From positions 4,138,436 to 4,202,435 of the forward strand of contig NZ_CP041352.1 in NCBI RefSeq assembly GCF_009746125.1: DNA of 64,000 nucleotides. The letters are read 5' to 3'. This document shows positions 1-8,779 of this stretch, one piece after another. The stretch comes from Casimicrobium huifangae (GTDB lineage: Bacteria; Pseudomonadota; Gammaproteobacteria; Burkholderiales; Casimicrobiaceae). Positions within the stretch are counted from its first letter, which is position 1, and every line of letters begins with the position of its first letter. The notes under the pieces were generated by a model. It ran no database searches, was not told the origin of the DNA, and worked only from the letters and a program-made list of their open reading frames with translations. The position numbers and the translations under genes were made by a program.

Positions 1-1
1 G

Positions 2-172
2 CTGTCAGTCGAGATCGGCAAGGCGCTCTCAGCACCGGACCTGCGCGAGAAGTGGCTGGCCAGCGGCGCCGAACCGGCAGCCAGCACGCCGGAGGAGTTT
101 CGGACCTTCATCGGCAAGGAACTGCCGAAATACGCCCGCATCGTGAAGGAAAGCGGCGCCCGGGTCGACTGA
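2..172 (+). CDS. Bug/TctC-family tricarboxylate-type solute-binding protein, C-terminal fragment
   Basis: This frame is open from the window edge and ends at a TGA at 170-172, giving the last 56 residues of a protein whose start lies outside the window. The tail (…EFRTFIGKELPKYARIVKESGARVD) matches the usual ending of Bug/TctC periplasmic receptors, which close with a K/W-x-x-x-V-K-x-S-G-A-x-x-D helix. Such proteins bind small organic acids in the periplasm, with or without a tripartite TctAB partner. The call rests on this tail only. Confidence 0.7.
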   Translation: MSVEIGKALSAPDLREKWLASGAEPAASTPEEFRTFIGKELPKYARIVKESGARVD

Positions 173-318
173 TCCCTGGGTCGGAGAGCCGCACCGGCGC
201 TGGGATACAGGCAAGTCCGCAAGGCGTGGCGCCGGCGCAACGCTGACGGCGCAGATTTTGCAGAGTGGTATTTCATTGCTTACGGCGTGGCCAATACCCC
301 GTAAAATTGATGTGCCCT

Positions 319-1251
319 ATGAAAAATATGACCGGTCGCCTTGTTTTTGTTCGCTTTTTTGCCATTGCTGCGCTGTCAGCAGTGTCTGCGCTGACGTCCG
401 CCGTCCACGCGCAGGGGCCGAATCTGCTGTCACAGGCTGCGCTGATCGTTGACGCCCGCACCGGCGACCCGATCTTTGCCAAGAACGCCAACAACGTCAC
501 CCCGATCGCCAGCATCACCAAGCTGATGACCGCGATGGTGGTACTCGACGCGCAGCAAAACCTCGATCAAACGCTGACAGTTGACCTCGACGACCTCGAT
601 TTCCTGAAGGCCAGTCGCTCACGGCTGTCGATCGGCAGTGAGCTCACCCGCCGCGAAATGTTGCGGCTGGCGCTGATGTCTTCCGAGAACCGCGCAGCCA
701 GCTCGCTGGGCCGTTTTTATCCGGGCGGCCTCAGCGCGGCGGTCGCGGCCATGAATGCCAAGGCGAAGGCGCTGGGCATGAACAACACCCGCTATGTCGA
801 TACCACCGGCCTGTCGCCGGAAAACGTATCGACCGCGCGTGATCTGGCGGTGATGGTGCAGGCCGCGCAGCGTTATCCGCTGATCCGCGAATTCAGCACC
901 CAGCCTGAGGAATACGTGCAGATTCCGGCGACCGGCAAGACCCTGCACTTCAACAATTCGAATGCGCTGGTGAAATCCGGCGGTTGGGACATCTCACTGC
1001 AAAAGACTGGCTTCATCCGTGAGGCTGGCCGCTGCGTGGTGATGCTGGCGCAGATCGCGCAGCGCCCGGTGGTGCTGGTGCTGCTCGATTCGGTCGGCAA
1101 GTTCTCGCGCATCGGCGATGCCCAGCGCGTAAAGACCTGGATGGAAACCGGCGAAGTGCTCGCGATTCCAAAGCCGCAAGCGGCCCGCAAGGGGGCCAAA
1201 GCCGGCAAGAACAAGGCCGGCAAAGCGGTCAGCAAGAAGAAGCGGCGCTAG
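319..1251 (+). CDS. pbpG: D-alanyl-D-alanine endopeptidase (PBP7-like, peptidase S11)
   Basis: A low-molecular-weight penicillin-binding protein that cleaves cross-links in periplasmic peptidoglycan. All three active-site motifs of family S11 are visible: S-I-T-K at residues 65-68 (nucleophile Ser65), S-E-N at 122-124 and K-T-G at 229-231. Residues 1-31 form a signal peptide that would be cut after VHA. The C-terminus is a Lys-rich tail (AGKNKAGKAVSKKKRR), common in betaproteobacterial members. In-frame ATGs also occur at 265, 310 and 328; 319 is chosen because it gives a compact signal peptide, though no strong ribosome binding site marks any of them. The gene converges on the small membrane-protein gene and overlaps its end by 23 bp. 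Confidence 0.9.
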   Translation: MKNMTGRLVFVRFFAIAALSAVSALTSAVHAQGPNLLSQAALIVDARTGDPIFAKNANNVTPIASITKLMTAMVVLDAQQNLDQTLTVDLDDLDFLKASRSRLSIGSELTRREMLRLALMSSENRAASSLGRFYPGGLSAAVAAMNAKAKALGMNNTRYVDTTGLSPENVSTARDLAVMVQAAQRYPLIREFSTQPEEYVQIPATGKTLHFNNSNALVKSGGWDISLQKTGFIREAGRCVVMLAQIAQRPVVLVLLDSVGKFSRIGDAQRVKTWMETGEVLAIPKPQAARKGAKAGKNKAGKAVSKKKRR

Positions 1252-1462
1252 TCTTCGTTTTGCGATCTTTCCAAAACCGCTGGAGCCTACCGATTACCTT
1301 CCACGCGACCGCAGCGAACAACAAGTAGAACGGCACGACTAAGCTGACGGCTCGCAGTGGCACCGCTTCCAACGCATGGGCCAATCGTTCGAGACCAAGC
1401 AACAAGAGTGTTCCGACACTACCCGTCGCGAGAATCGTCAAAGCAAGCTGCTTCGCTTTCAC
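1229..1462 (-). CDS. Small membrane protein translationally coupled to recN
   Basis: A 77-residue protein with two hydrophobic segments (about residues 6-25 and 37-60) separated by a short loop, and a basic, Ser/Thr-rich C-terminus (RFWKDRKTKTSAASSC). Its ATG overlaps the TGA stop of recN in an ATGA arrangement, so it is probably translated by coupling with recN. The 3' end overlaps the convergent pbpG gene by 23 bp. I do not recognise a family. The coupling and the clear two-helix pattern are the reasons for treating it as a gene rather than a chance frame. Confidence 0.6.
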   Translation of the reverse strand: MKAKQLALTILATGSVGTLLLLGLERLAHALEAVPLRAVSLVVPFYLLFAAVAWKVIGRLQRFWKDRKTKTSAASSC

Positions 1463-3123
1463 GTGCGGACACGTTGCGAAGTGTCTAACAGTTCCTTCGC
1501 CATTTTCTCGGTGGCGGTACCGACCTCATGGCCAGCCAGCATGCGTGCGATCTCAGCTTGACGGGCCTTGCGGTCGAGGATCGTAATGCGCGTGGTCGGG
1601 CTGTCGCTGTTGTCGCGCAGCACCGTGCAGTGGTGATCGGCGTGCGCGGCCACCTGTGGCATGTGGGTCACGCATAGCACCTGCCGCGCAGTCGCCAGCG
1701 TCTGCAGCTTGCGACCGACCTGCGCCGCCACCCGGCCGCCGACCCCGACGTCGACTTCATCAAACACCAGCGTCGGCATCGCCGCAGCGTCGCCGCAGAT
1801 GACGAGAATCGCCAACGACAATCGGGCCAGCTCGCCACCAGACGCCACTTTCGCGAGCGGGGCAAAGGGCAGGCTGGTGTGCGAGCGGAAGGCGAACTCG
1901 ACGCCCTCTGCGCCGGTCGATTCAACGGCGGGCAGCGGTATCAGGTTGATGGCGAAAGCGGCGTTGGCGAGCGCCAGATCCGGCAATTCGGCGGTCGCTG
2001 CATCTGCCAGGCGACGCGCAGCAGCGGCGCGCTTCTGCGTGAGCGTCGCCGCCGCGGCAGTCAAAGCGCCGTCTGCGGCCAGCGCGGCGCGTTCGAGTGC
2101 GGCGATATCCTGCGCCGCGGCCAGCTGCTCAAACTTCGACTCGATCGCCTGCCAGTGCGCCTGCAGCTCATCGGGGCGTACCCGCAGCTTGCGCGCAAGA
2201 TTGAACAGCGCTGACAACCGTGTCTCGATCTCCTGCAAGCGATCGGGGTCAAGGTTCAGCTTTCCGGCGTAATGTCGTAGCGACTGCGCCGCTTCATCAA
2301 GCTGCACACTGGCCGACTCGACCAATTGCCGGGCCTCGCCGAGCGTCGGGTCGATGCGTTCGGCACCAGCGAGGGCGACCGCCAGCGACGCCAGCGTCTC
2401 CGCCACGCCATCGTCGTCGGCAATCGCGGCGCGGGTGGATTCGACCGTCTGCAGCAATTCCTTGCTGTGGCTCAGGCGTGACTGCTCCTGCGTCAACGCC
2501 GCCCATTCCTCGGCGTTTGGCCGGGCCGCACGCAAGTCCTGCAGATCGGTTTCGAGCGCCGCGCGCTCGCGGGCGATGGCATCGGCGGCGCTTTTTGCGT
2601 GCGTCAGCGCTTCCCGCGCATCACGGGCGTTGCGCCATGCCGCCTGCACCGCGCGAAACTCGCTACCGGCATCAGCAAAGCGGTCCAGCAGCTCCCGTTG
2701 CGTCGTGCTGCGCAGCAGTGCCTGATGTTCATGCTGCGCGTGCAACTCGAGCAGTGTGGCACCCAGTTCACGCAACTCGGTCACCGAGGCGGGCCGGCCG
2801 TTGATCTGGGCGCGGCTCTTGCCAGCCGCATCAACGATCCGGCGCAGCACCACGTGATCACTGTCGCTTTCCGCCTGCGCCGCCAGCCATTCGCGTGCAG
2901 CGGCATTGGCCGAGAGATCAAACTCTGCGGTGATGTCGGCCTGCTTCTCACCGCTGCGCACCATCGCACTCTCTGCACGGGCGCCGAGCGCCAGGCCGAG
3001 CGCATCAAGCACGATTGATTTGCCGGCGCCGGTTTCGCCGGTCAGCGCGGTCATGCCGCTCTCGAATTCAACGTCGAGGCGGTCAATCAGGACAAAGTTG
3101 CGGATGGAGAGCTGCTTGAGCAC
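1459..3123 (-). CDS. recN: DNA repair protein RecN
   Basis: An SMC-like ATPase that acts early in double-strand-break repair. The 554-residue length is typical. The Walker A motif is near the N-terminus (TGETGAGKS, about residues 28-36), followed by long Ala/Glu/Arg-rich coiled-coil stretches. The C-terminal half carries the ABC signature region (ASGGELARLSLAI) and Walker B (TLVFDEVDVGVGG), then the VTHMPQVAAHADHH segment. The start lies 5 bp downstream of the nadK stop, so nadK-recN-small membrane protein read as one operon, a common betaproteobacterial order. No SOS box was recognised directly upstream, which is inside nadK. Confidence 0.96.
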   Translation of the reverse strand: MLKQLSIRNFVLIDRLDVEFESGMTALTGETGAGKSIVLDALGLALGARAESAMVRSGEKQADITAEFDLSANAAAREWLAAQAESDSDHVVLRRIVDAAGKSRAQINGRPASVTELRELGATLLELHAQHEHQALLRSTTQRELLDRFADAGSEFRAVQAAWRNARDAREALTHAKSAADAIARERAALETDLQDLRAARPNAEEWAALTQEQSRLSHSKELLQTVESTRAAIADDDGVAETLASLAVALAGAERIDPTLGEARQLVESASVQLDEAAQSLRHYAGKLNLDPDRLQEIETRLSALFNLARKLRVRPDELQAHWQAIESKFEQLAAAQDIAALERAALAADGALTAAAATLTQKRAAAARRLADAATAELPDLALANAAFAINLIPLPAVESTGAEGVEFAFRSHTSLPFAPLAKVASGGELARLSLAILVICGDAAAMPTLVFDEVDVGVGGRVAAQVGRKLQTLATARQVLCVTHMPQVAAHADHHCTVLRDNSDSPTTRITILDRKARQAEIARMLAGHEVGTATEKMAKELLDTSQRVRT

Positions 3124-3128
3124 GGCAA

Positions 3129-4049
3129 CTAACGCTTGCGCGGCGACAGACCCTCGGGCGTTTCTGTCCAGCCCAGTTTGTGACGCAGCGTGTGGTAATA
3201 GTCGTATTCCAGCGGGTGCCAGAGCCGCACGTTGGTTGTGGCACGGCGCAACAGCACTGAATCACCTTCGGCGAGCGGCATGCTGTGGTGACCATCGATA
3301 CTGGCCACCGCCTCGCGGGCGCGCGCCACCGTGATGCGGATCACCGAATCGTCGGCGACCACAATCGGGCGCATGGTCAGCGCGTGCGGCGCGATCGGTG
3401 CCAGGGTGAAGGCGTTGACTGTGGGCGCCAGAATCGGGCCACCCGCGGAAAGCGCGTAGGCGGTGGAGCCGGTAGGCGTTGCCACGATCACGCCATCGGC
3501 GCGAAAACCGTAGGCGAAACGTTCATTGAGCGAGATCTCCAGGTCCACCAGTGACGCCGTGGTACCACGATTAACCACCACATCGTTCATGGCAAAGTGT
3601 TCAACACCGGCGTCGGTGGAAATTTCGGCACTGATCAGCGCCCGCGCCTCCTCGTGATACTCACCGGCGAGCAGTCGCGGCAACAGATCATGCACGGTGC
3701 CTTCACTCAGATCGGTCAGGAAGCCCAGGCGGCCATGATTGATGCCGACGATAGGCACGCCATACGGCGCCAGTTGACGCGCCACCGAAATGAGCGTGCC
3801 GTCACCGCCGAGCACAATGGCCAAGCCACACTGCGCGCCGATTTCCGTAGCAGTCAACACCGGCAGGCCGGTACCGCCGATTTCGTCGGCACTGCGCCGC
3901 TCCACCACCGGGTGATAGCCGCTATCCGCCAGCAGATCGGCAATCGAATCCACCCAGGTGCGCAGCTCGTGATTGGTCTCGCGCGTGCCGTCACGCTGCG
4001 ACGGCCGTACGGCGATCGCAACAGAGCATGGGGCAAGGGCGGCAGGCAT
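3129..4049 (-). CDS. nadK: NAD kinase
   Basis: Cytosolic enzyme that phosphorylates NAD to NADP. The family hallmark GGDGT is at residues 81-85, and the second conserved block (NDVVVNRG followed by the [22 protein letters not shown] segment) is intact. The C-terminus ends in a short basic tail. It is the first gene of the nadK-recN-small membrane protein operon and is divergent from hrcA, whose start is 67 bp away. An ATG at 4049 is used. An internal start would remove about 10 residues before the AIAVRPS strand, so the exact N-terminus is uncertain. Confidence 0.94.
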   Translation of the reverse strand: MPAALAPCSVAIAVRPSQRDGTRETNHELRTWVDSIADLLADSGYHPVVERRSADEIGGTGLPVLTATEIGAQCGLAIVLGGDGTLISVARQLAPYGVPIVGINHGRLGFLTDLSEGTVHDLLPRLLAGEYHEEARALISAEISTDAGVEHFAMNDVVVNRGTTASLVDLEISLNERFAYGFRADGVIVATPTGSTAYALSAGGPILAPTVNAFTLAPIAPHALTMRPIVVADDSVIRITVARAREAVASIDGHHSMPLAEGDSVLLRRATTNVRLWHPLEYDYYHTLRHKLGWTETPEGLSPRKR

Positions 4050-4116
4050 GCGCCGATTTAATCACAGGGTGTTGACGGCACTGGTGACGCGCAGCGCACT
4101 GCTTACAATCGGCAAT

Positions 4117-5148
4117 ATGCTGGACCCTCGCTCCCGAATCCTGCTGAAAGCGCTCGTCGAGCGCTATATCGCCGACGGCGAGCCCGTAGGCTCGCGCACG
4201 CTGTCGAAGCAGAGTGGTCTTGAGCTGTCGCCGGCGACCATCCGCAATGTGATGGCCGATCTCGAAGAGCTCGGTTTCATCGCCAGTCCACACACTTCGG
4301 CCGGGCGGGTGCCAACACCGCGCGGCTACCGCTTCTTTGTTGATACGCTGCTGGTGACCCAGCCGCTGCAGCAGATTGAGCTGCGCGACGCGGAAGCACA
4401 GATTCAGGGGCAGCAACCGCAGGAGCTGATCAGCGCTGCGGCGCGCATGCTGTCCGACCTGTCGTCGTTCGCCGGCGTGGTGGCCGCACCGCACAAGACA
4501 CCCGGCTTTCGCCATATCGAGTTCGTCCGCCTCGGCGAGCGGCGGTTGCTCATGGTGCTGGTGGCACCCGATGGCGACGTGCAGAACCGCATCCTCAATA
4601 CTGATCGCCCTTACTCACCAGCGCAACTGGTCGAGGCGGCGAATTTTTTCAACGAGCACTTCGCCGGCCTGCCGCTGGATCAGGTCCGGGTGCGGCTCAC
4701 CGATGAGCTGAAGCGCCTGCGCGAAGACATCGTGGTGCTGATGACGACGGCGGTCGAAACCGGCACCGAGGTGGCACAGCAGTCCAGCGACAGCCTGATC
4801 GTATCGGGAGAGCGGCGCCTGCTGCACTCGCAGGATCTCGCTGGCAATGTTGGCAGTTTGCGGCAACTGTTCGATCTTTTCGAGCAACGCACCCAACTGC
4901 TGCATCTGTTCGACCAGGCCAACAAGGCGGACGGCGTGCAGATTTTCATTGGTGGCGAATCGCAAGTGGTGCCGCTTGACGAGTTCTCGCTGGTGACGGC
5001 ACCGTATCAGGTCAACGGCCAGGTGATCGGCACCCTCGGTGTGATCGGACCAACGCGCATGGCCTACGATCGGGTGATCCCGATTGTTGACCTCACCGCC
5101 AAGCTGCTGTCGTCAGCCATGCAGCGCGAGATGGGCGACGCCGGCTGA
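4117..5148 (+). CDS. hrcA: Heat-inducible transcription repressor HrcA
   Basis: A 343-residue repressor of heat-shock genes that binds the CIRCE operator and needs GroEL for activity in studied bacteria. The N-terminal winged helix ([26 protein letters not shown] and following) and the conserved [18 protein letters not shown] segment are clear, as is the GYRFFVD block. The frame is open further upstream, but the ATG at 4117 starts exactly where the family begins. A TACAAT -10-like hexamer lies about 10 bp before the ATG, so the leader is very short. No CIRCE element was found near this gene or before grpE or dnaK. Confidence 0.95.
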   Translation: MLDPRSRILLKALVERYIADGEPVGSRTLSKQSGLELSPATIRNVMADLEELGFIASPHTSAGRVPTPRGYRFFVDTLLVTQPLQQIELRDAEAQIQGQQPQELISAAARMLSDLSSFAGVVAAPHKTPGFRHIEFVRLGERRLLMVLVAPDGDVQNRILNTDRPYSPAQLVEAANFFNEHFAGLPLDQVRVRLTDELKRLREDIVVLMTTAVETGTEVAQQSSDSLIVSGERRLLHSQDLAGNVGSLRQLFDLFEQRTQLLHLFDQANKADGVQIFIGGESQVVPLDEFSLVTAPYQVNGQVIGTLGVIGPTRMAYDRVIPIVDLTAKLLSSAMQREMGDAG

Positions 5149-5191
5149 TACTGCGCCACCGCTCGCCGGCCAATGCAGGCCTGATGCGGCC

Positions 5192-5541
5192 CTAGAAGTG
5201 ACAGGTCATCTCTTTGTTGACGCGTGCATTGACCCACTTCATGTCGATCGTGCTAAGGAAGTTGTGCCACGACTTGGGGCCGTAGTAGCGAACGCGGTTA
5301 TTGGCGTCATTAACGATCACCACCGTCCCCGCCAGCTTGACGCTGCGCACGCAGGCTGTATGTCGGTGTACCAGCGCTCCTGTTGATTGAGCGATGCGTC
5401 AAAGAAGCGCGGGTGAATCTTGACGATCACCATATTGGCATCGCGACGACGGGTATGCGCCACAGCGTAGCGGTTCACGGTTTCCGCCATCAATGGCCCG
5501 GCAAGTAACGCGCTGGCAAGCGCAACAGACAAGAATTTCAA
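5192..5541 (-). pseudogene. Small secreted protein interrupted by a frameshift
   Basis: The reading frame starts at 5541 with a signal peptide (MKFLSVALASALLAGPLMA, cut before ETVNRY) and runs to about 5340 (…NQQERWYTDIQPA). It then meets a premature TGA at 5317. From about 5355 a second frame continues in sensible sequence (ACVRSVKLAGTVVIVNDANN…MKWVNARVNKEMTCHF) to a TAG at 5192-5194. Joined, the two give a secreted protein of about 115 residues with a likely Cys-Cys pair. No homologue is recognised. Either one base was gained or lost in the genome, or there is a sequencing error. The two halves share codon character, which favours a recent event. Confidence 0.65.
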
Positions 5542-5661
5542 AGCAACCCCCTCCTGTAAATAATGTTTTCGCGAATCCAGTCGATAACGGCCGATCCCGG
5601 TTGAAAATCGTGGAGTCGGGGCGGTCGCGCCGCAGGCGCGGCACTCCTACAATCGCCGGTC

Positions 5662-6762
5662 ATGGCAAACAGTCAATTTACACACGGGCAACCGCCGCGA
5701 ATCGGCATCCTGCTGGTCAATCTCGGCACACCGGATGCGCCCACGCCGGCCGCGGTACGCCGCTATCTCGCCGAATTCCTGAGTGATCGCCGTGTGGTCG
5801 AAATACCGCCCATGCTGTGGAAGCTGATCCTGCACGGCATCATCCTGCGTACCCGTCCGGCAAAGAGCGCGAAGAAATACGCGAGTATCTGGACGCCAGA
5901 TGGCTCTCCGCTTATGGTGTGGACACAACGGCAGGCACAGTACCTGCGCGGATCGCTGGGCGAACGCCTGAAGGGGCAAGGCTTGCCACCAGATCTGGTG
6001 CAAGTTGAGGTGGGCATGCGCTACGGCAATCCGTCGATCGCCAGCGCACTGGCCAAGCTCAAGGCCGCCCGTTGTGATCGCATCCTGCTGCTGCCGATGT
6101 ATCCGCAATACGCTGCGAGCACCACAGCAACGGCCTGCGACGCCGTGTTCAAGGCGTTGATGCAGGACCGATCGATGCCGGCGCTGCGCACTATTGCAAG
6201 CTGGCACGACGATCCTGCCTACATCAAGGCGCTGGCGGCCCGTGTCAATGGCTTCTGGAAGCAGCACGGCCGGCCGGACAAGCTGATCATGAGCTTTCAC
6301 GGCGTCCCAAAATTTACTTTGACCAAGGGCGATCCATACCACTGCCTTTGCCACAAGACGGCGCGTCTGTTGGCCCGCGAGCTCGGCTTGACCGACGGAC
6401 AGTGGCAACTCACCTTCCAGTCGCGCTTCGGCCGCGCCGAGTGGTTGCAGCCGTACACCGACGCGACCTTGCAGGCGCTGCCGGCGCAAGGCATCAAGCG
6501 GGTCCATGTCGTCTGCCCCGGCTTCCCGTCCGACTGTCTGGAAACGCTGGAAGAAATCGCGATTGAGGGCAAGGAAACTTTCCTGCACGCCGGCGGCCAA
6601 TCCTACGACTACATCCCGGCGCTCAACGACCATCCGGCTCTGATTCAGATGCTGACCGATCTGGCGATCAACCACATGCAAGGCTGGTGGCAGGCGCCGC
6701 CCGATACCACCGAGCTCGTGGCGCAGACGGCTCGCGCGAGGGCGCTGGGAGCCACCGCCTGA
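5662..6762 (+). CDS. hemH: Ferrochelatase
   Basis: Inserts ferrous iron into protoporphyrin IX, the last step of haem synthesis. The 366-residue protein starts with the family opening ([29 protein letters not shown]). It contains the metal-site segment [10 protein letters not shown] (catalytic His) and the C-terminal [20 protein letters not shown] block with its conserved Glu residues. It lies downstream of hrcA and the broken secreted-protein gene. A TACAAT hexamer about 10 bp before the start is a plausible -10 element. The stop codon shares its last base with the ATG of the patatin-like gene, so the two are translationally coupled. Confidence 0.96.
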   Translation: MANSQFTHGQPPRIGILLVNLGTPDAPTPAAVRRYLAEFLSDRRVVEIPPMLWKLILHGIILRTRPAKSAKKYASIWTPDGSPLMVWTQRQAQYLRGSLGERLKGQGLPPDLVQVEVGMRYGNPSIASALAKLKAARCDRILLLPMYPQYAASTTATACDAVFKALMQDRSMPALRTIASWHDDPAYIKALAARVNGFWKQHGRPDKLIMSFHGVPKFTLTKGDPYHCLCHKTARLLARELGLTDGQWQLTFQSRFGRAEWLQPYTDATLQALPAQGIKRVHVVCPGFPSDCLETLEEIAIEGKETFLHAGGQSYDYIPALNDHPALIQMLTDLAINHMQGWWQAPPDTTELVAQTARARALGATA

Positions 6763-7688
6763 TGGACCGGCGCGGCGCGCTGCAGCGGATATTGCAGGTG
6801 ATGCCATCGGTGCTTGGAGCAACGGCGGTATTGCCTGCGACGGCGCTGCTTTCCGGTTGCGCGGAAGTCGGCACTGGCTACGACGAAATTGCCACGCCGG
6901 GCACCGGCCCGATCGCGTGGCCGGATGACCGGCCCCGCACCGCGCTGGTGCTGGGTAGCGGTGGTCCGCGTGGCTTTGCACACATTGGCGTACTGAAGGT
7001 GCTGGAGGCAGCCGGCATCGAGCCGGCACTGGTGGTGGGCTCAAGCGCGGGCGCCATCGCCGGGTCGCTTTACGCTGCGCGGATAGCCGCCGTCGAGATC
7101 GAGCGACGCGCCCTCTCACTCGGCGTCACCGACATCGCCGACCCGGCGTTTCTGCGACCCAATCGCTTCATTGGCCGCGCGCTGCAGAACTTCATCAACG
7201 TCGCTGTGGGCGACCGTGTCATCGAACGGCTGCCGCGCCGCTTCTGCGCTGTTGCGGCACCCGTTGGCCGCAAAGAACTGGTGGCGTTCACCCGCGGCAA
7301 TACTGGCGCTGCCGTGCGTGCCTCGGCAGCTCTGCCATCGATGTTCCTGCCAACCACGATCGGCAATGTCGAGTATGAAGACGGCGACATGGTCTCACCG
7401 GTACCAATCCGGATAGCGCGGCAACTTGGCGCCACTCGTGTCGTCGCAGTCGATGTGTCAGCATTCCTCGATGACACACCGGAGCGTGCACCTGAGTCCT
7501 GGCGGCAGCGCGACGCCGAGCGCCGCGCCATCATCGACGCGGAAGCCGTCGATGCCGACTATCTGTTCCGGGTGCGGCTGCCTTACTACGCTGGCGCTTC
7601 GCGCGAATACCGTGAGAATCTGATCCAGCTCGCCACGGCGCAAACGACCGACGCACTGGGACGCATCGCGTCATTGCTGCGCGGCTGA
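6762..7688 (+). CDS. Patatin-like phospholipase, predicted lipoprotein (RssA-like)
   Basis: A 308-residue serine acyl hydrolase of the bacterial patatin family. The N-terminus is a lipoprotein signal with lipobox L-S-G-C (…ATALLSGCAEV), so it should be anchored by Cys in an envelope membrane. The oxyanion-hole motif GSGGPRGFAHIG, the nucleophile elbow GSSAG and the partner Asp in YEDGDMVSP are all present, so the Ser-Asp dyad looks intact. The ATG at 6762 overlaps the hemH stop by one base, showing coupling. The natural lipid substrate cannot be read from the sequence. Confidence 0.88.
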   Translation: MDRRGALQRILQVMPSVLGATAVLPATALLSGCAEVGTGYDEIATPGTGPIAWPDDRPRTALVLGSGGPRGFAHIGVLKVLEAAGIEPALVVGSSAGAIAGSLYAARIAAVEIERRALSLGVTDIADPAFLRPNRFIGRALQNFINVAVGDRVIERLPRRFCAVAAPVGRKELVAFTRGNTGAAVRASAALPSMFLPTTIGNVEYEDGDMVSPVPIRIARQLGATRVVAVDVSAFLDDTPERAPESWRQRDAERRAIIDAEAVDADYLFRVRLPYYAGASREYRENLIQLATAQTTDALGRIASLLRG

Positions 7689-7692
7689 ACGC

Positions 7693-8709
7693 TCACTTCG
7701 CGCTCCATTCGCCGGTGGCACCTATAGCCGCAGCGGCGTCGGTCTGAAGCCATCGCCGCGCTGCAGCATCCTCTTTGAGCCAGGCATCGAGAAATTTGAG
7801 TGTGACCAGTCGCGTCTTGTCGTGAATGATTCGGGCAACGGCCGGCGGGGTGGCATCGTTGGCTTGCCCAGTTACCCGATCAAGCCACATCGCGTCGCGC
7901 AGATCGCCGCCACCAAACACCGAATGGTCGCCCTCTGCAAAGACGACACGATATTTGTTACCCGCCGGTTGCGCATCAAATACTGCTGCGCGGTTGCTGG
8001 CCGTGCTGCCAGTGCCCATCACATCACCGTCAATGCTGCCGGTCACACTCAGGAATGGCTCTGCCATACTGCCGTAGCGTTCCGGCCAGGTGCGCTTGAG
8101 GCCTTGCGTGGTCGGGCTAAAGGCGATGAAGGCCGAGATGCGGGGTTCAGCGAGTGAACGGATCGGCCCCGGGAAGCGCTCGCCTGCCAGTGCCATTGTC
8201 GTCCGGGCGCCAAAGCTGTGGCCGGTCATGGCGACCCGGGCAAGATTGATCCGTTTGGTCCACGCTGGCGCGTCAGCCTTCGCCTGCTGGCGGGTGATTT
8301 CATCGAGCACGAATCGGATGTCGTCAACGCGGCCGAGCATCTGCTCCGCCGTCGCGCCGCGCGCCAGCCGCTGCTTCGGTGTACCGCTGCCTGCGCCCTT
8401 CCAGAGCGAATCGTCGCTGCCCGGATGCTGCACATGAATGACCAGATAGCCGTGCTGCGCCCAGTGCTCACCCCAGGCTTTGCCGCCTTCACGCGAGCCG
8501 CCCAAGCCGTGCGAGAAGATCACCAGCGGTACCTTGTCGGCCCCGTCGGGGACGCGTACCTTAAGTGGCAGACTGCGACCGCGCGCGGTGTCGTTCCAGT
8601 CGAGGTCGATCACTTGCGGCGCCCCGTGCGCGATGACGGCAACCAGCAGCGCGGTGGCGGACAACAGCCGGCGCATCAGTCGATACGGGTAATGGTTCAG
8701 CATTTTCAT
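7693..8709 (-). CDS. Secreted alpha/beta hydrolase (dienelactone-hydrolase-like)
   Basis: A 338-residue protein with an N-terminal signal peptide (MLNHYPYRLMRRLLSATALLVAVIAHGA). The hydrolase fold is shown by the HGLGGSREGG oxyanion segment, the nucleophile elbow GHSFGA and a likely terminal His in AEGDHSVFGG. The pattern resembles secreted platelet-activating-factor acetylhydrolase/cutinase-like esterases. The frame is open far upstream over the amidase gene, but that part is a shadow; the ATG at 8709 gives the signal peptide. The stop is 4 bp from the convergent patatin gene. Substrate is unknown. Confidence 0.82.
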   Translation of the reverse strand: MKMLNHYPYRLMRRLLSATALLVAVIAHGAPQVIDLDWNDTARGRSLPLKVRVPDGADKVPLVIFSHGLGGSREGGKAWGEHWAQHGYLVIHVQHPGSDDSLWKGAGSGTPKQRLARGATAEQMLGRVDDIRFVLDEITRQQAKADAPAWTKRINLARVAMTGHSFGARTTMALAGERFPGPIRSLAEPRISAFIAFSPTTQGLKRTWPERYGSMAEPFLSVTGSIDGDVMGTGSTASNRAAVFDAQPAGNKYRVVFAEGDHSVFGGGDLRDAMWLDRVTGQANDATPPAVARIIHDKTRLVTLKFLDAWLKEDAAARRWLQTDAAAAIGATGEWSAK

Positions 8710-8779
8710 GGGCGCAATGTAGCGGTATCGGTACGGCGACCGCAACGCATAATGCAAGCAAACGTTACCGCGCTCAATC

